From Clostridia bacterium (GTDB lineage: Bacteria > Bacillota > Clostridia > Oscillospirales > CAG-272): a stretch of DNA of 64,000 bases. Under the pieces are notes generated by a model. The model saw nothing but the letters and a program-made list of their open reading frames with translations. It searched no databases and had not been told where the DNA came from. Numbering within the stretch: the first letter of the stretch is position 1; every line of letters begins with the position of its first letter. The stretch spans positions 1 to 64,000 of the forward strand of contig JAFVYL010000007.1 of assembly GCA_017508665.1 (NCBI GenBank), written 5' to 3'. This document shows, piece by piece, positions 1-7,616 of the stretch. The position numbers were made by a program, and so were the translations under genes.

Positions 1-291
1 TGTACACCTTCAACTAACTTCTCCTCGCGACGCAGATACCGCTGCGCGGTATGCGAACTCCCCATTCGCTCTGCGAATAGCAGTTCGTTCCCCTTAGTAC
101 ATAATAAAAGAAAAAACACCACGCGAGGTGGTGTTTTGACCTTCGGGATTCGACTCTCGCGCGAACTGCGCGCTCAGTCATTCGCCGGGAAAACTCGTCC
201 ACCGGAAGAGTTTTCTACACGGCTCCTACTTCGAATCCCCGTCGACGCAATAAAAGAAAAAACACCACGCAAGGTGGTGTTTTTCCTTTTA
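1..291. repeat. Tandem terminator-bearing units downstream of tRNA-Lys
   Basis: No gene is supported here. Two nearly identical hairpins (about 107-137 and 253-284; AACACCACG...GTGGTGTTTT type) are each preceded by AATAAAAGAAA. They sit about 146 bases apart, and the tRNA gene lies just to the right. Read on the minus strand they are downstream of tRNA-Lys and would act as intrinsic terminators. The sequence left of each hairpin again resembles a tRNA T-arm (ttcgaatcccc at about 232; gttcgttcccc at about 87). The stretch therefore looks like repeated copies of a tRNA 3' end plus terminator, degenerated except for the hairpin. The ORFs that cross it have no family features. Confidence 0.5.
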
Positions 292-368
292 TGGTGCACC
301 TTCAGGGATTCGAACCCGGGACCCACTGATTAAGAGTCAGTTGCTCTACCAACTGAGCTAAAGGTGCA
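292..368 (-). tRNA. tRNA-Lys (anticodon CTT)
   Basis: On the minus strand the sequence folds as a full cloverleaf. It has acceptor GCACCTT/AAGGTGC, D-arm GCTC...GAGC, an anticodon stem ACTGA/TCAGT closing the loop CTCTTAA (anticodon CTT, lysine), a T-loop TTCGAAT, discriminator A and an encoded CCA. The T-stem has one C-T mismatch. A GTGGTG hairpin with a T-run follows immediately downstream (about 253-284) as terminator. Confidence 0.9.
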
Positions 369-588
369 TCGCTTTTAAGCGTTGATAATTATAGCACAAC
401 AGTATCAACATTTCAAGCATATTTTTATAAAAGAGCAATTTTTACAATGTCGAAAAAAGTATTCGATCATAAAATCCGCAAAAAAATCATGATTAACAAA
501 ACATAAACATTTTGCAAAAAAATCAAAAACAAACGGCAGATATAATACAATCACAAAAACAAAAACAGACACATGGAGGAAATTTATT

Positions 589-954
589 ATGAATAAGAAC
601 GATCAGCAGTTCATAGCACAGAAAATCCGCACACAGTATATGGAAAAGGAGTCCACCGAGCTTGATGAGCTCCGTGAGCTTGATGCAAAGGTAAAGCGCC
701 CCGCAAACGTGTTCGGCTACACCTTTGGAAGCATTTCCGCTGTTATTATGGGTGCAGGTATGAGCCTCGTTATGACAGATATCGGCGCTACCGTCGGTAT
801 CGCGAGCGCACTGATTCCCGGAATTGTAATAGGCGTTGTGGGTCTTGGTATGACGCTCCTCACCTATCCTTTGTACAAGAAGATTCTCAACTCTCGCAAG
901 AACAAGTACGGTACTGAAATTATAAAGCTCAGCGACAAAATCATGAATAAGTAA
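589..954 (+). CDS. Small two-helix membrane protein, paralogue of the gene at 4707
   Basis: A 121-residue protein. Its charged N-terminal half contains a DELRELDAKV stretch. Two hydrophobic helices follow (about residues 44-65 and 70-92), then a basic C-terminal tail ending in a short amphipathic helix. It shares layout and motifs (LRxLDA, GxGMSLxMTxxG, YPxYxxI) with the protein at 4707-5120, so the two are paralogues. Proteins of this kind are often labelled dihydropteridine reductase in databases, but nothing here supports an enzyme: there is no nucleotide-binding motif. The start follows an AGGAGGAAA-like site at about 574-582, and a TATAAT-like box lies at 541-546. It is followed 18 bases later by a small basic protein, probably in the same transcript. 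Confidence 0.7.
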   Translation: MNKNDQQFIAQKIRTQYMEKESTELDELRELDAKVKRPANVFGYTFGSISAVIMGAGMSLVMTDIGATVGIASALIPGIVIGVVGLGMTLLTYPLYKKILNSRKNKYGTEIIKLSDKIMNK

Positions 955-972
955 TAAAAAGGAGAAAATAAA

Positions 973-1221
973 ATGGGTATTAAGGCATTTTTCAAAAAGG
1001 CATTCAACGATATGAAGGAGAGCACCAAGGCACAGCACGAGGTAGATAAGGCAAATATGGCGGCAACCAAAGCTGAATCACGCGCACAGTGGGAGGAAGC
1101 AAAGATGTCCCCCTCGCAAAGACAGGCAAAGATGCAGGAAGAGCGCGAGGAGCAGATAGCGGCGGCAAACGAACGCAAGGCAGCAGCCGATGCTCGTATC
1201 CAAGCAATAAAGAATAAATAA
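973..1221 (+). CDS. Small charged coiled-coil protein of unknown function
   Basis: An 82-residue protein, almost entirely predicted helix, rich in Ala, Lys, Glu, Gln and Arg, with no signal peptide or cysteine motif. The start follows AAAAAGGAGAAAATAAA. The N-terminal third has an amphipathic FFKKAFNDMKE stretch; the rest is a continuous charged helix of the coiled-coil type. It sits directly behind the small membrane protein and ends before a hairpin at 1229-1280. I do not recognise the family. It could be a partner of the membrane protein, but only position suggests this. Confidence 0.65.
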   Translation: MGIKAFFKKAFNDMKESTKAQHEVDKANMAATKAESRAQWEEAKMSPSQRQAKMQEEREEQIAAANERKAAADARIQAIKNK

Positions 1222-1228
1222 AAAAGCA

Positions 1229-1282
1229 TAAATGACGTAGGCGGGGGCTTGGAAAAGCGGCTCACTTACGTCATTTATATAT
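1229..1282 (+). terminator. Imperfect hairpin after the 589-1221 gene pair
   Basis: TAAATGACGTA and TACGTCATTTA form an 11-base-pair stem around a GC-rich loop, followed by an AT-rich run (tatatatata) and not a clean T-run. It is a likely terminator or 3' end stabiliser. Confidence 0.5.
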
Positions 1283-1358
1283 ATAAACGGTTGAAAAACT
1301 TATAAAAATATGGTATGATGATCTCAGAGATATATAAGAATTTTCAGGAGTTTGGAAA

Positions 1359-1709
1359 ATGCTTTTTAAGGGAATATCTAAAGAATTTTCATTACTAAAT
1401 GAAGACCAATATAATACTATAGGCGATTTCTGGGACGAGATGGCTTCCTTATACGGTTTGGAGAATCTACAGGGCTTAGGATATAAATGGGCGGACAGTA
1501 AAATATTTTATGCTATAGGATTAAAAAACGATGATATTAAATATTATAACTTGTGCTTAGAATTACCCGATGAGAATTGGACTGTTGTCAATGGCAAAAC
1601 AGAAAACCTTAAAGAAATTTATGATGAAATCTACAAGCTTGGCCCATTAAAATACGAAATCGAGACGTTTGATGAGAACGGTAAATGCCAAATAAAATAC
1701 TATCGGTAA
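1359..1709 (+). CDS. GyrI-like / AraC effector-binding domain protein
   Basis: A 116-residue protein that matches the tail of GyrI-like, SOUL-type small-molecule-binding domains. The F/GISKEF opening, a FWDEMxxLYGLENLxGLGYKW block and a C-terminal LKYEIETFDENGKCxIKYYR block are typical of stand-alone AraC effector-binding proteins in Firmicutes. No DNA-binding domain is present. The gene is more AT-rich than its neighbours, suggesting a different origin. It begins after an AGGAG site (about 1346) and is followed by its own terminator at 1769. The ligand is unknown; the family binds drugs or other small hydrophobic compounds. Confidence 0.65.
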   Translation: MLFKGISKEFSLLNEDQYNTIGDFWDEMASLYGLENLQGLGYKWADSKIFYAIGLKNDDIKYYNLCLELPDENWTVVNGKTENLKEIYDEIYKLGPLKYEIETFDENGKCQIKYYR

Positions 1710-1768
1710 ATTCAAATTTGTGAAAATTCGATTTGCCGATCAGAATGAAAATACATAGAGCATATTAA

Positions 1769-1798
1769 AGGCAACGCCAAAATCGGCGTTGCCTTTTC
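1769..1798 (+). terminator. Intrinsic terminator after the GyrI-like gene
   Basis: A GGCAACGCC / GGCGTTGCC stem with a short AAAAT loop followed by TTTT. It is a classical rho-independent terminator. Confidence 0.85.
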
Positions 1799-2086
1799 TC
1801 AAATCAACACTTTCGTGCGTTTGTGTTGTTCCATTCACGGTGAAAAAATGCTAAAATATATTTCGGAAATTTTCCAAAAAGGCGAAAACACAAACAAAAC
1901 TTTAACATTTCTATGTTATAATAAAGGTATAATATTCGCAGAAAGCCTTGCGAGCAAGTCTTGGCGCTGTCGCGCTAACCGCACTTCGTGCGGCTGCAAT
2001 ATTGAAATACGTCGTGAAAATGTATCAGCAAGCTATCCATTTTCACTCGTATTAAAAAGCAAAATGTGTCCTTGGAGGATGAAAAT
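1799..2086 (+). promoter_or_regulatory. Leader of the two-component operon with hairpins
   Basis: No gene is supported. Two TATAAT boxes lie at 1917-1922 and 1928-1933, without a convincing -35. Downstream are compact hairpins: CTTGCGAGCAAG (1948-1959) and CCGCAC-TTC-GTGCGG (1979-1993). The leader of about 150 bases between the boxes and the regulator start is long for a simple promoter. The hairpins resemble the building blocks of the repeat arrays at 35841 and 37299 but lack the ATGAAG linker. Confidence 0.4.
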
Positions 2087-2758
2087 ATGTTTAAAATTCT
2101 AATTGTGGAGGATGATCGAGATCTGAACCGTTCTGTTTGTTCTTTTCTCAACAACTCGGGATACGAGGCGGTCGGCTGTCTTGATGCGGAGAGTGCTTAC
2201 GACGAAATGTACAAAAACACCTTTGACTGCATCGTATCGGATATTATGATGCCTAACATTGACGGCTTTGAGTTTGCTAAGACCGTGCGCTCGCTCAATA
2301 CCGATATTCCGATTCTGTTTATGACCGCGCGCGACGATTTCGCGTCCAAGCAGAGAGGATACCGTATAGGTATCGACGATTATATGACAAAGCCTATTGA
2401 CCTTGACGAGCTGTTTTTGAGAATCGGTGCGCTTCTTCGCCGCTCCAAGATAGCTTCGAGCCGCCGTCTTGAGGTTGGCAATTTTGTGATGGATGCAGAC
2501 GAGAGAAGTGCGACGCTTGACGGTGAGGAAATACCCTTGACAGCAAGAGAGTTTGACCTTCTTTACAAGCTCCTCTCTTATCCCAAAAAGACCTTTACAC
2601 GTACACAGCTGATGGATGAGTTCTGGGACGTTGATACACAGGCGGGAACAAGGACTGTTGACGTGTATATGACAAAGCTTCGCGCAAAGCTCTCGGAGTG
2701 CGACTCCTTTGAAATTCAGACCGTACACGGTCTTGGCTATAAGGCGGTGATCAAATGA
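2087..2758 (+). CDS. OmpR-family response regulator
   Basis: A 223-residue two-domain regulator. The N-terminal receiver domain has the acidic pair ED(D) at 8-10, the phospho-acceptor Asp52 in SDIMMP, the switch Thr80 in FMTA and the TKP lysine near 103. The C-terminal winged helix has the usual LTxREFDLL, the recognition-helix region and a final VHGLGYK. I chose the ATG at 2087 and not an upstream ATG because it gives the conserved MFKILIVEDD start 7 bases after GGAGG. It overlaps the histidine kinase gene by ATGA, so the two are translated together. The signal and target genes are unknown; the membrane proteins downstream are the likely regulon. Confidence 0.93.
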   Translation: MFKILIVEDDRDLNRSVCSFLNNSGYEAVGCLDAESAYDEMYKNTFDCIVSDIMMPNIDGFEFAKTVRSLNTDIPILFMTARDDFASKQRGYRIGIDDYMTKPIDLDELFLRIGALLRRSKIASSRRLEVGNFVMDADERSATLDGEEIPLTAREFDLLYKLLSYPKKTFTRTQLMDEFWDVDTQAGTRTVDVYMTKLRAKLSECDSFEIQTVHGLGYKAVIK

Positions 2759-3846
2759 GAAAGCCGACGTTTCGCGGTGTACTCAAAGAGTTCAGCAGTT
2801 TTCTTTTGTTCTTTCTGTCGGTGGGATTTGTGGTGTCATGCTGTATGATGCTCTTTCTCAACGTATTGTCAAGGGAAATGGGGCTCACCTATACCTCGGA
2901 GAATATAGCGGAAGCGGCAAAGATAACCTTTCTTAACGTTGTGATCATCACCGTGTTATTCAAGACTGCCGATTTTATCCGCCGTAGGATAATGGTGGAC
3001 AGACCCGTAAAAATGATTACCGATACTGCTGAGAAAATCATGAGGGGTGATTTTTCTGCCCGTGTTAAGCATATGCATGGCTCAGGCATGGAGGGGTTCA
3101 ATCAAATCGGAGAATCTATTAATAAGATGGCGGAGGAGCTTTCGGGTGTAGAAACACTGCGCACAGATTTTATCGCAAACGTATCGCACGAAATGAAAAC
3201 ACCTCTTGCTGTTATGCAGAACTATGGAACGCTCCTGCAATCCCATGATCTGACCGAAGAAAAGCGGATCGAATACGCCCGGGCTATCACCGATGCTTCG
3301 CGCAGACTTGCCGATATGATGACGAATATTCTTAAGCTCAACCGACTTGAAAATCAGCAGATATATCCGAATCCCACCACCTTTGATCTCGGAGAACAGC
3401 TGTGCGAGAGCCTCCTGCAATACGAGAGCACGTGGGAGAGAAAAAATATCGAGATAGAGACCGATATCGCCGAGGACGTGTTAGTTTCTGCGGATGCGGA
3501 GCTACTCTTGCTTGTGTGGAACAACCTGTTTTCAAATGCGTTTAAGTTTACCGATGAGGGCGGAAGGGTAACACTTTCGCTTATCGCAGATAACGAGTAT
3601 GCAACGGTAAAGATATCCGACACGGGATGCGGTATGAGTGCCGAGGTAGGCACGCATATCTTTGAAAAGTTCTATCAAGGCGACACGTCCCACGCAACTC
3701 AGGGCAACGGACTCGGTCTGCCTCTTGTAAAGAGGGTAGTGGACATTCTGCAAGGCGAGATCGGTGTCGAAAGCGCACCGGGTGTCGGAACGGCCTTTAC
3801 GGTCAGAATCAGGAGGACTAACAATGGACTGGAAGAAGCTTGGTAA
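2755..3846 (+). CDS. Sensor histidine kinase
   Basis: A 363-residue HAMP-type kinase with two membrane helices (about 15-38 and 57-75) separated by a very short outside loop, so sensing is probably within or near the membrane. HAMP linker is at about 76-130. The dimerisation helix has phospho-acceptor His145 in VSHEMKTPL. The ATPase domain has the N box NNLFSNAFKF, G1 DTGCGM and G2 GNGLGLPLV. The short sensor loop is typical of intramembrane-sensing kinases that watch envelope stress or antibiotics, but the partner here is not a Bce-type ABC transporter. It overlaps the regulator upstream and, by 23 bases, the membrane-protein gene downstream. Confidence 0.93.
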   Translation: MRKPTFRGVLKEFSSFLLFFLSVGFVVSCCMMLFLNVLSREMGLTYTSENIAEAAKITFLNVVIITVLFKTADFIRRRIMVDRPVKMITDTAEKIMRGDFSARVKHMHGSGMEGFNQIGESINKMAEELSGVETLRTDFIANVSHEMKTPLAVMQNYGTLLQSHDLTEEKRIEYARAITDASRRLADMMTNILKLNRLENQQIYPNPTTFDLGEQLCESLLQYESTWERKNIEIETDIAEDVLVSADAELLLLVWNNLFSNAFKFTDEGGRVTLSLIADNEYATVKISDTGCGMSAEVGTHIFEKFYQGDTSHATQGNGLGLPLVKRVVDILQGEIGVESAPGVGTAFTVRIRRTNNGLEEAW

Positions 3847-4717
3847 AGTTTTGCTGTTTCCTCATATCGCACTCATGATACTTCTCGTTCCGACTGCAGC
3901 CGTTTTACTCGTCGGCTCGATGGTATTTATCGGAACGGAGTCACCTATTGCTATAGTATCTTACGTAATAGCGGCGTACACTCTGACCGTCTGGTGCTTC
4001 AAGATACCGCACCTAATAGATTTTTTCAAGACGTTCAAAAATGAAAACAAGTACGCGCGCCGTTGGTATGAGGATGAGCGTTTGCGTGTGAACGTGTCGC
4101 TTTACGGCTCGCTTTCTTGGTGCGCATTGTACGGAATCTTTCAGCTTTGGCTCGGATTTTACCACGGAACGTTTTGGTTTTACTCGCTCGGCGCGTACTA
4201 CGTCTGCCTTGGCGCGATGCGCTTCTTCCTCGTACGTCACACAACGAGATATGCCCCCGGCGAGAAAATAAAGGCAGAGCTTGAAAAATACCGCGCCTGC
4301 GGAATCGTATTTCTTGTGATGAACTCGGCACTTGCGCTGATAATCTTCTTTATGGTCTACTTTAACAGGACATTTGATCATCATATGATAACGGCGATAG
4401 CTATGGCGGCATATACATTCACCGCACTGACCGCCGCGATAGTCAACGTCATAAAATACAGGAAATACAACAGTCCCGCCTACTCGGCATCAAAGGCGAT
4501 CGCCCTCGCGGCGGCTCTCGTTTCGGTGCTCACGCTCGAGTCCACGATGCTGACTACATTCGGCGCGGGAACAATGAACGCATCCGAGAGAAAATGGATG
4601 CTCGGTGCAACCGGCGGCGCGATCTCGCTTCTGATAGTTGCTATGGCAATATATATGATCGCAATCAGCACGAAGAAGCTGAAAGAGTTAAGTAAAGAGG
4701 TTGAAAATGGAAAATAA
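3824..4717 (+). CDS. Multi-pass membrane protein co-transcribed with the two-component system
   Basis: A 297-residue protein of unknown family with about seven hydrophobic segments (near 10-30, 36-54, 85-105, 110-128, 160-180, 190-210 and 225-280) and basic connecting loops. I start it at the ATG at 3824 (MDWKKLGK), which follows AGGAGG and lies inside the kinase's 3' end. An earlier in-frame ATG would add 20 residues with no ribosome site. Stop overlaps the start of the next gene. It may be the regulated output or an accessory sensor of the kinase; I see no transporter or enzyme motif. Confidence 0.75.
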   Translation: MDWKKLGKVLLFPHIALMILLVPTAAVLLVGSMVFIGTESPIAIVSYVIAAYTLTVWCFKIPHLIDFFKTFKNENKYARRWYEDERLRVNVSLYGSLSWCALYGIFQLWLGFYHGTFWFYSLGAYYVCLGAMRFFLVRHTTRYAPGEKIKAELEKYRACGIVFLVMNSALALIIFFMVYFNRTFDHHMITAIAMAAYTFTALTAAIVNVIKYRKYNSPAYSASKAIALAAALVSVLTLESTMLTTFGAGTMNASERKWMLGATGGAISLLIVAMAIYMIAISTKKLKELSKEVENGK

Positions 4718-5120
4718 AAAACAGGAAAAGGATGGGTTTATCTACACCTATTCCGCAGGAGAACAGGCGGAGATAAGGCGCATCCGTGATAAATATACCG
4801 CGCCAACCGAGGTCGAGGACAAGATGAGTCGTCTGCGCCGACTTGATGCAAGTGTGAGCAATACCGCGCAGGCTGTGTCACTTGTTTTCGGTGTGATCGG
4901 AACGCTTGTTCTCGGTTTTGGAATGAGTCTTATTATGACCGAGCTGTCGGACGCTCTCGGATTTTCCGAGAACACGGCTATGGCTGTAGGCATTACCGTC
5001 GGAGTTGTCGGAGGTGCTCTCGCAAGTCTTGCGTATCCGATGTATAACGCTATCGTCAGAGCAAAGCGCAAGAAGATAGCACCCGAGATCATTCGTCTTA
5101 CAGACGAGCTTATAAAATAA
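4707..5120 (+). CDS. Small two-helix membrane protein, paralogue of the gene at 589
   Basis: A 137-residue protein with a charged N-terminal region (YSAGEQAEIRRIRDKY), a LRRLDASV motif, two glycine-rich membrane helices (about 55-78 and 86-110) and a basic C-terminal tail. The start at 4707 follows AGAGG and overlaps the membrane protein upstream. It is the last gene of the regulator-kinase operon and has a strong terminator. It is a paralogue of the 589-954 protein. Database labels such as dihydropteridine reductase seem unsupported, as there is no Rossmann or catalytic motif. Confidence 0.75.
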   Translation: MENKKQEKDGFIYTYSAGEQAEIRRIRDKYTAPTEVEDKMSRLRRLDASVSNTAQAVSLVFGVIGTLVLGFGMSLIMTELSDALGFSENTAMAVGITVGVVGGALASLAYPMYNAIVRAKRKKIAPEIIRLTDELIK

Positions 5121-5197
5121 AGGACGGAGCAAGGTTGATTACACCCTCACAACACAGGCAAAGCCTCGCTTGTACGCTTTACCGACCGCCAAACATA

Positions 5198-5258
5198 CAA
5201 AAACCCCTGTACGCAGTCAACACGCTTGACAAAGGCTGCGTACAGGGGAGTTTTATTT
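5198..5258. terminator. Bidirectional terminator between convergent genes
   Basis: A 13-base-pair stem, CCCCTGTACGCAG / CTGCGTACAGGGG, has an A-run on its left and a T-rich run on its right. It serves both the plus-strand operon ending at 5120 and the minus-strand protease gene ending at 5266. Confidence 0.9.
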
Positions 5259-5265
5259 ATTAGAT

Positions 5266-6480
5266 TTAGTTCTTTTCGATAGCGGATATTCTCTCTGCGA
5301 GCGGGGGATGGCTGTACTCGAGGAGTACGTTTATCCTTGAGGGGGAGAGATGGGCAAAATTCTCACGCGCGAGCTTTTTGAGAGCTGTGACCATAGGCTC
5401 TTTGTAGCCCTCCTCGACGGACTGCTTGTCCGCGCGGTACTCGGCACATCTTGAGCGCGCGTTGATAACGAGAGAGGTAAAGGGCTGTACTACACCGAGT
5501 CCGACGGAGAGGAGCACGTAGGCAAATCCGAAGTTTACACCCTCGAAGCCGAAGGCAGTGTGCAGCTGCGGCACTTTGACCGTTACCCATACTATGAGCG
5601 ACATAATGAGCAGGTTGCCGAAGTTGAGCAGCTGAGACTTGATGACGTCGCGATGGAGTCCGTGTCCGAGCTCGTGAGCAAATACCGCGCATATCTCGTC
5701 CGTGGTCATAGTGTTTACAAGGTTGTCGTAGAGAACGATCGTTTTCATCTTGCCAAAGCCGGTAAAGTATGCGTTGAGCTTAGTGGTTCTGCGGGATGCG
5801 TCCATAACCTCAATAGCCTTAACCTTGTACCCGTGCTTGGTTAAAAGCTCCATAAGGCTATCCTTGAGATCGCCGTCTGCAAGGGGAGTAAAGGTGTTTC
5901 CGATACGGCTGAGTAGGGGATACAGGAATGTTATCGCAAGCACGATAATAAACACCGCAACTGCGAAAAGAAGCACAAGCCAGTCTCCGAGAGCCGTGTA
6001 GAGTAACCAAAGAAGTGTAGAAAGTCCAAGTGAGATGACCATCTCGACTATGAACTCACGTATCTTGTCGAAGATGAAGGTCTTTTTTGTCGAGCGGTTA
6101 AAGCCGTACTTTTCCTCTATCTTCATAGTGCTGATATAGCTGAATACAGAGGAAACTACGGTAGATACTACCACCTCGAGTAAAATTACCGCAAACAGCT
6201 GCATAAACGCGCCGCCCGGGAAGATTGATGCAAAAAGAGAATAAGCGTTGGTAACGAGGAGAAGGATGGGGATGATGCAGGACACGAGACCTGAGAGTAT
6301 CGAGAGCTTGGAGTACTCCGCGCTATACATCTTCCATCTTGAATAGGTCTCGGCATCGTAGACGTCCGAGAGGTTATCAGGCGTGGGGTTGTTGGCAGAG
6401 CGTTGTCTGACAACGTTGAGCACCGTTTGGTATACTCCGATTATTACGACGAGTATAATAACTGTAAGTTTGAAGTTCAT
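5266..6480 (-). CDS. M48-family (Ste24/CAAX-type) membrane zinc protease
   Basis: A 404-residue integral membrane metallopeptidase. An N-terminal membrane helix is followed by three or four more hydrophobic spans (about 55-80, 90-115, 140-195). Then comes the zinc motif HELGH (in FAHELGHGLHRD, near residue 270), membrane segments after it, and the downstream EYRADK acidic zinc ligand region. This order matches Ste24/CAAX prenyl protease 1 homologues, which in bacteria act in membrane protein quality control; no prenylation is implied. It is read from a promoter in the divergent gap 6481-6668 with GGAGG just before the start. Confidence 0.9.
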   Translation of the reverse strand: MNFKLTVIILVVIIGVYQTVLNVVRQRSANNPTPDNLSDVYDAETYSRWKMYSAEYSKLSILSGLVSCIIPILLLVTNAYSLFASIFPGGAFMQLFAVILLEVVVSTVVSSVFSYISTMKIEEKYGFNRSTKKTFIFDKIREFIVEMVISLGLSTLLWLLYTALGDWLVLLFAVAVFIIVLAITFLYPLLSRIGNTFTPLADGDLKDSLMELLTKHGYKVKAIEVMDASRRTTKLNAYFTGFGKMKTIVLYDNLVNTMTTDEICAVFAHELGHGLHRDVIKSQLLNFGNLLIMSLIVWVTVKVPQLHTAFGFEGVNFGFAYVLLSVGLGVVQPFTSLVINARSRCAEYRADKQSVEEGYKEPMVTALKKLARENFAHLSPSRINVLLEYSHPPLAERISAIEKN

Positions 6481-6630
6481 ATTGCCTCCTAATTTATATT
6501 ACCCATCAATTATAGCACACAAAACCTACTTTTGCAAGACCGATTTTGAGCGTATAAAATATGAGTGCGCGCGGATTTCAAAAATATTTCCGCGTTTTGT
6601 GACTTTGTTACATACAAAAGTAAAAAAGTG

Positions 6631-6639
6631 TGATATAAT
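6631..6639 (+). promoter_or_regulatory. Extended -10 promoter for the FTR-thioredoxin pair
   Basis: TGATATAAT is an extended -10 element, 30 bases ahead of the FTR start. No good -35 was found. The ribosome site AAGGAAAAGGAG follows. Confidence 0.6.
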
Positions 6640-6668
6640 AAAGCTACCAAAGGAAAAGGAGAGCTTAT

Positions 6669-6875
6669 ATGAAGCCGAGAATTACTTTTAACGAGGATAA
6701 AGAAATAGTAGCAACAGTAAAGCAGGGACTTAAGGAAAGAGGCGGATACTGTCCGTGCCGTTTTGAGATGACCGAGGATAATAAGTGCATCTGCAAGGAG
6801 TTCCGTGATCAGATCGCAGATCCCGAGTTCGAGGGATATTGCCACTGCATGCTTTACTATAAGCATAAGTCATAA
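6669..6875 (+). CDS. Ferredoxin-thioredoxin reductase catalytic-chain-like protein
   Basis: A 68-residue protein with three CxC motifs: CPC at 28-30, CIC at 40-42 and CHC at 58-60, in the order and context of the FTR catalytic beta chain (GYCPCR, CICKEFRDQI, GYCHCMLY). In the family these bind a [4Fe-4S] cluster beside an active disulfide and pass ferredoxin electrons to thioredoxin one at a time. There is no variable chain gene, as is normal for the short bacterial versions. The gene directly downstream encodes thioredoxin, which supports a working pair. It is a small but convincing redox gene. Confidence 0.85.
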   Translation: MKPRITFNEDKEIVATVKQGLKERGGYCPCRFEMTEDNKCICKEFRDQIADPEFEGYCHCMLYYKHKS

Positions 6876-6906
6876 TATAGATTACATATAGAAAGGAATA
6901 ATAAAA

Positions 6907-7218
6907 ATGTCAGTACTTCATATTGGAAAAGCAGATTTTGATGAAAAGGTTTTAAAGAGCGAGAAGCCCGTTCTTGTAGATTTCTATGCTACGTGGTGCG
7001 GCCCTTGCAAGATGATAGCCCCCATACTCGAGGAGATCGCAGAGGAGCACCCCGAGTACGTGATCGCAAAGGTCAACGTTGATGAAGAGCCTGAGCTCGG
7101 CCGTGAGTTTAAAATAACGTCTATTCCCGCCCTCTTTGTCATTCGCGACGGTGAAGTAACGGATAAGGTAGTGGGGTATAGGAATAAAGAAGCTCTCCTC
7201 GAACTTCTGGAGGGCTAA
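6907..7218 (+). CDS. trxA: Thioredoxin
   Basis: A 103-residue thioredoxin with the active site WCGPC (C31, C34), the buried Asp of VDFYATW and the cis-proline loop IPALFV. It reduces protein disulfides in the cytoplasm. The start follows AAAGGAATAATAAAA, 31 bases after the FTR-like gene, so the two are likely one transcript. Its reductant is probably the FTR-like protein and not an NADPH reductase, since no trxB is nearby. Confidence 0.95.
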   Translation: MSVLHIGKADFDEKVLKSEKPVLVDFYATWCGPCKMIAPILEEIAEEHPEYVIAKVNVDEEPELGREFKITSIPALFVIRDGEVTDKVVGYRNKEALLELLEG

Positions 7219-7616
7219 TTTTCGGAGATTTCCCCCGTATTTTACCAAGCTCGTCGTATGTGGTATACGACTTTGAATAGAAGAACTTGGTAACTATCTT
7301 GAAAAAACAAACACAAATCGGCACTCGGCAAGAGTGCCTTTTTTATTTAGCTTTACGTATTTGGTAAAACAAAAATTTTTTATTTTTTTTGAAAAACCTG
7401 TAGAATTTTTCCCGAAAAAAACAGTACTATATATAGAAACTCAAAATTTGAGGTGAAACCGGTGTTCTTTTGAGTGTGTGAGGGGTATGATTTCCGCCTT
7501 GATTCGCGATGCGTGGGCGTATGTTGACAAGTATTTATCGCGATGGTATAATTAAAATACAAAGGATTATTTCAAGCATCTATATTTGAACATTCACATA
7601 TTTTTATGGAGGTTAT
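7219..7616 (+). other. Intergenic: REP-like hairpin, terminator, AT-rich leader
   Basis: No gene is supported. The stretch holds a degenerate hairpin (about 7235-7292: TTACCAAG...CTTGGTAA, inner GTCGTAT/ATACGAC) that resembles the REP-like elements at 16991, 21679 and 21790. It is followed by a strong terminator (7320-7345) and an AT-rich leader. TATAATTAAAAT near 7546 is a plausible -10 for the lipoprotein gene. Confidence 0.5.
7320..7345 (+). terminator. Terminator after thioredoxin
   Basis: A GGCACTC / GAGTGCC stem with loop GGCAA, followed by TTTTTT. An identical hairpin occurs at 8475. Confidence 0.9.

Noticed and set aside
523..1038. Long minus-strand ORFs opposite 589-1221
   Set aside because: Antisense shadows without ribosome sites or family features; the plus-strand ORFs have both.
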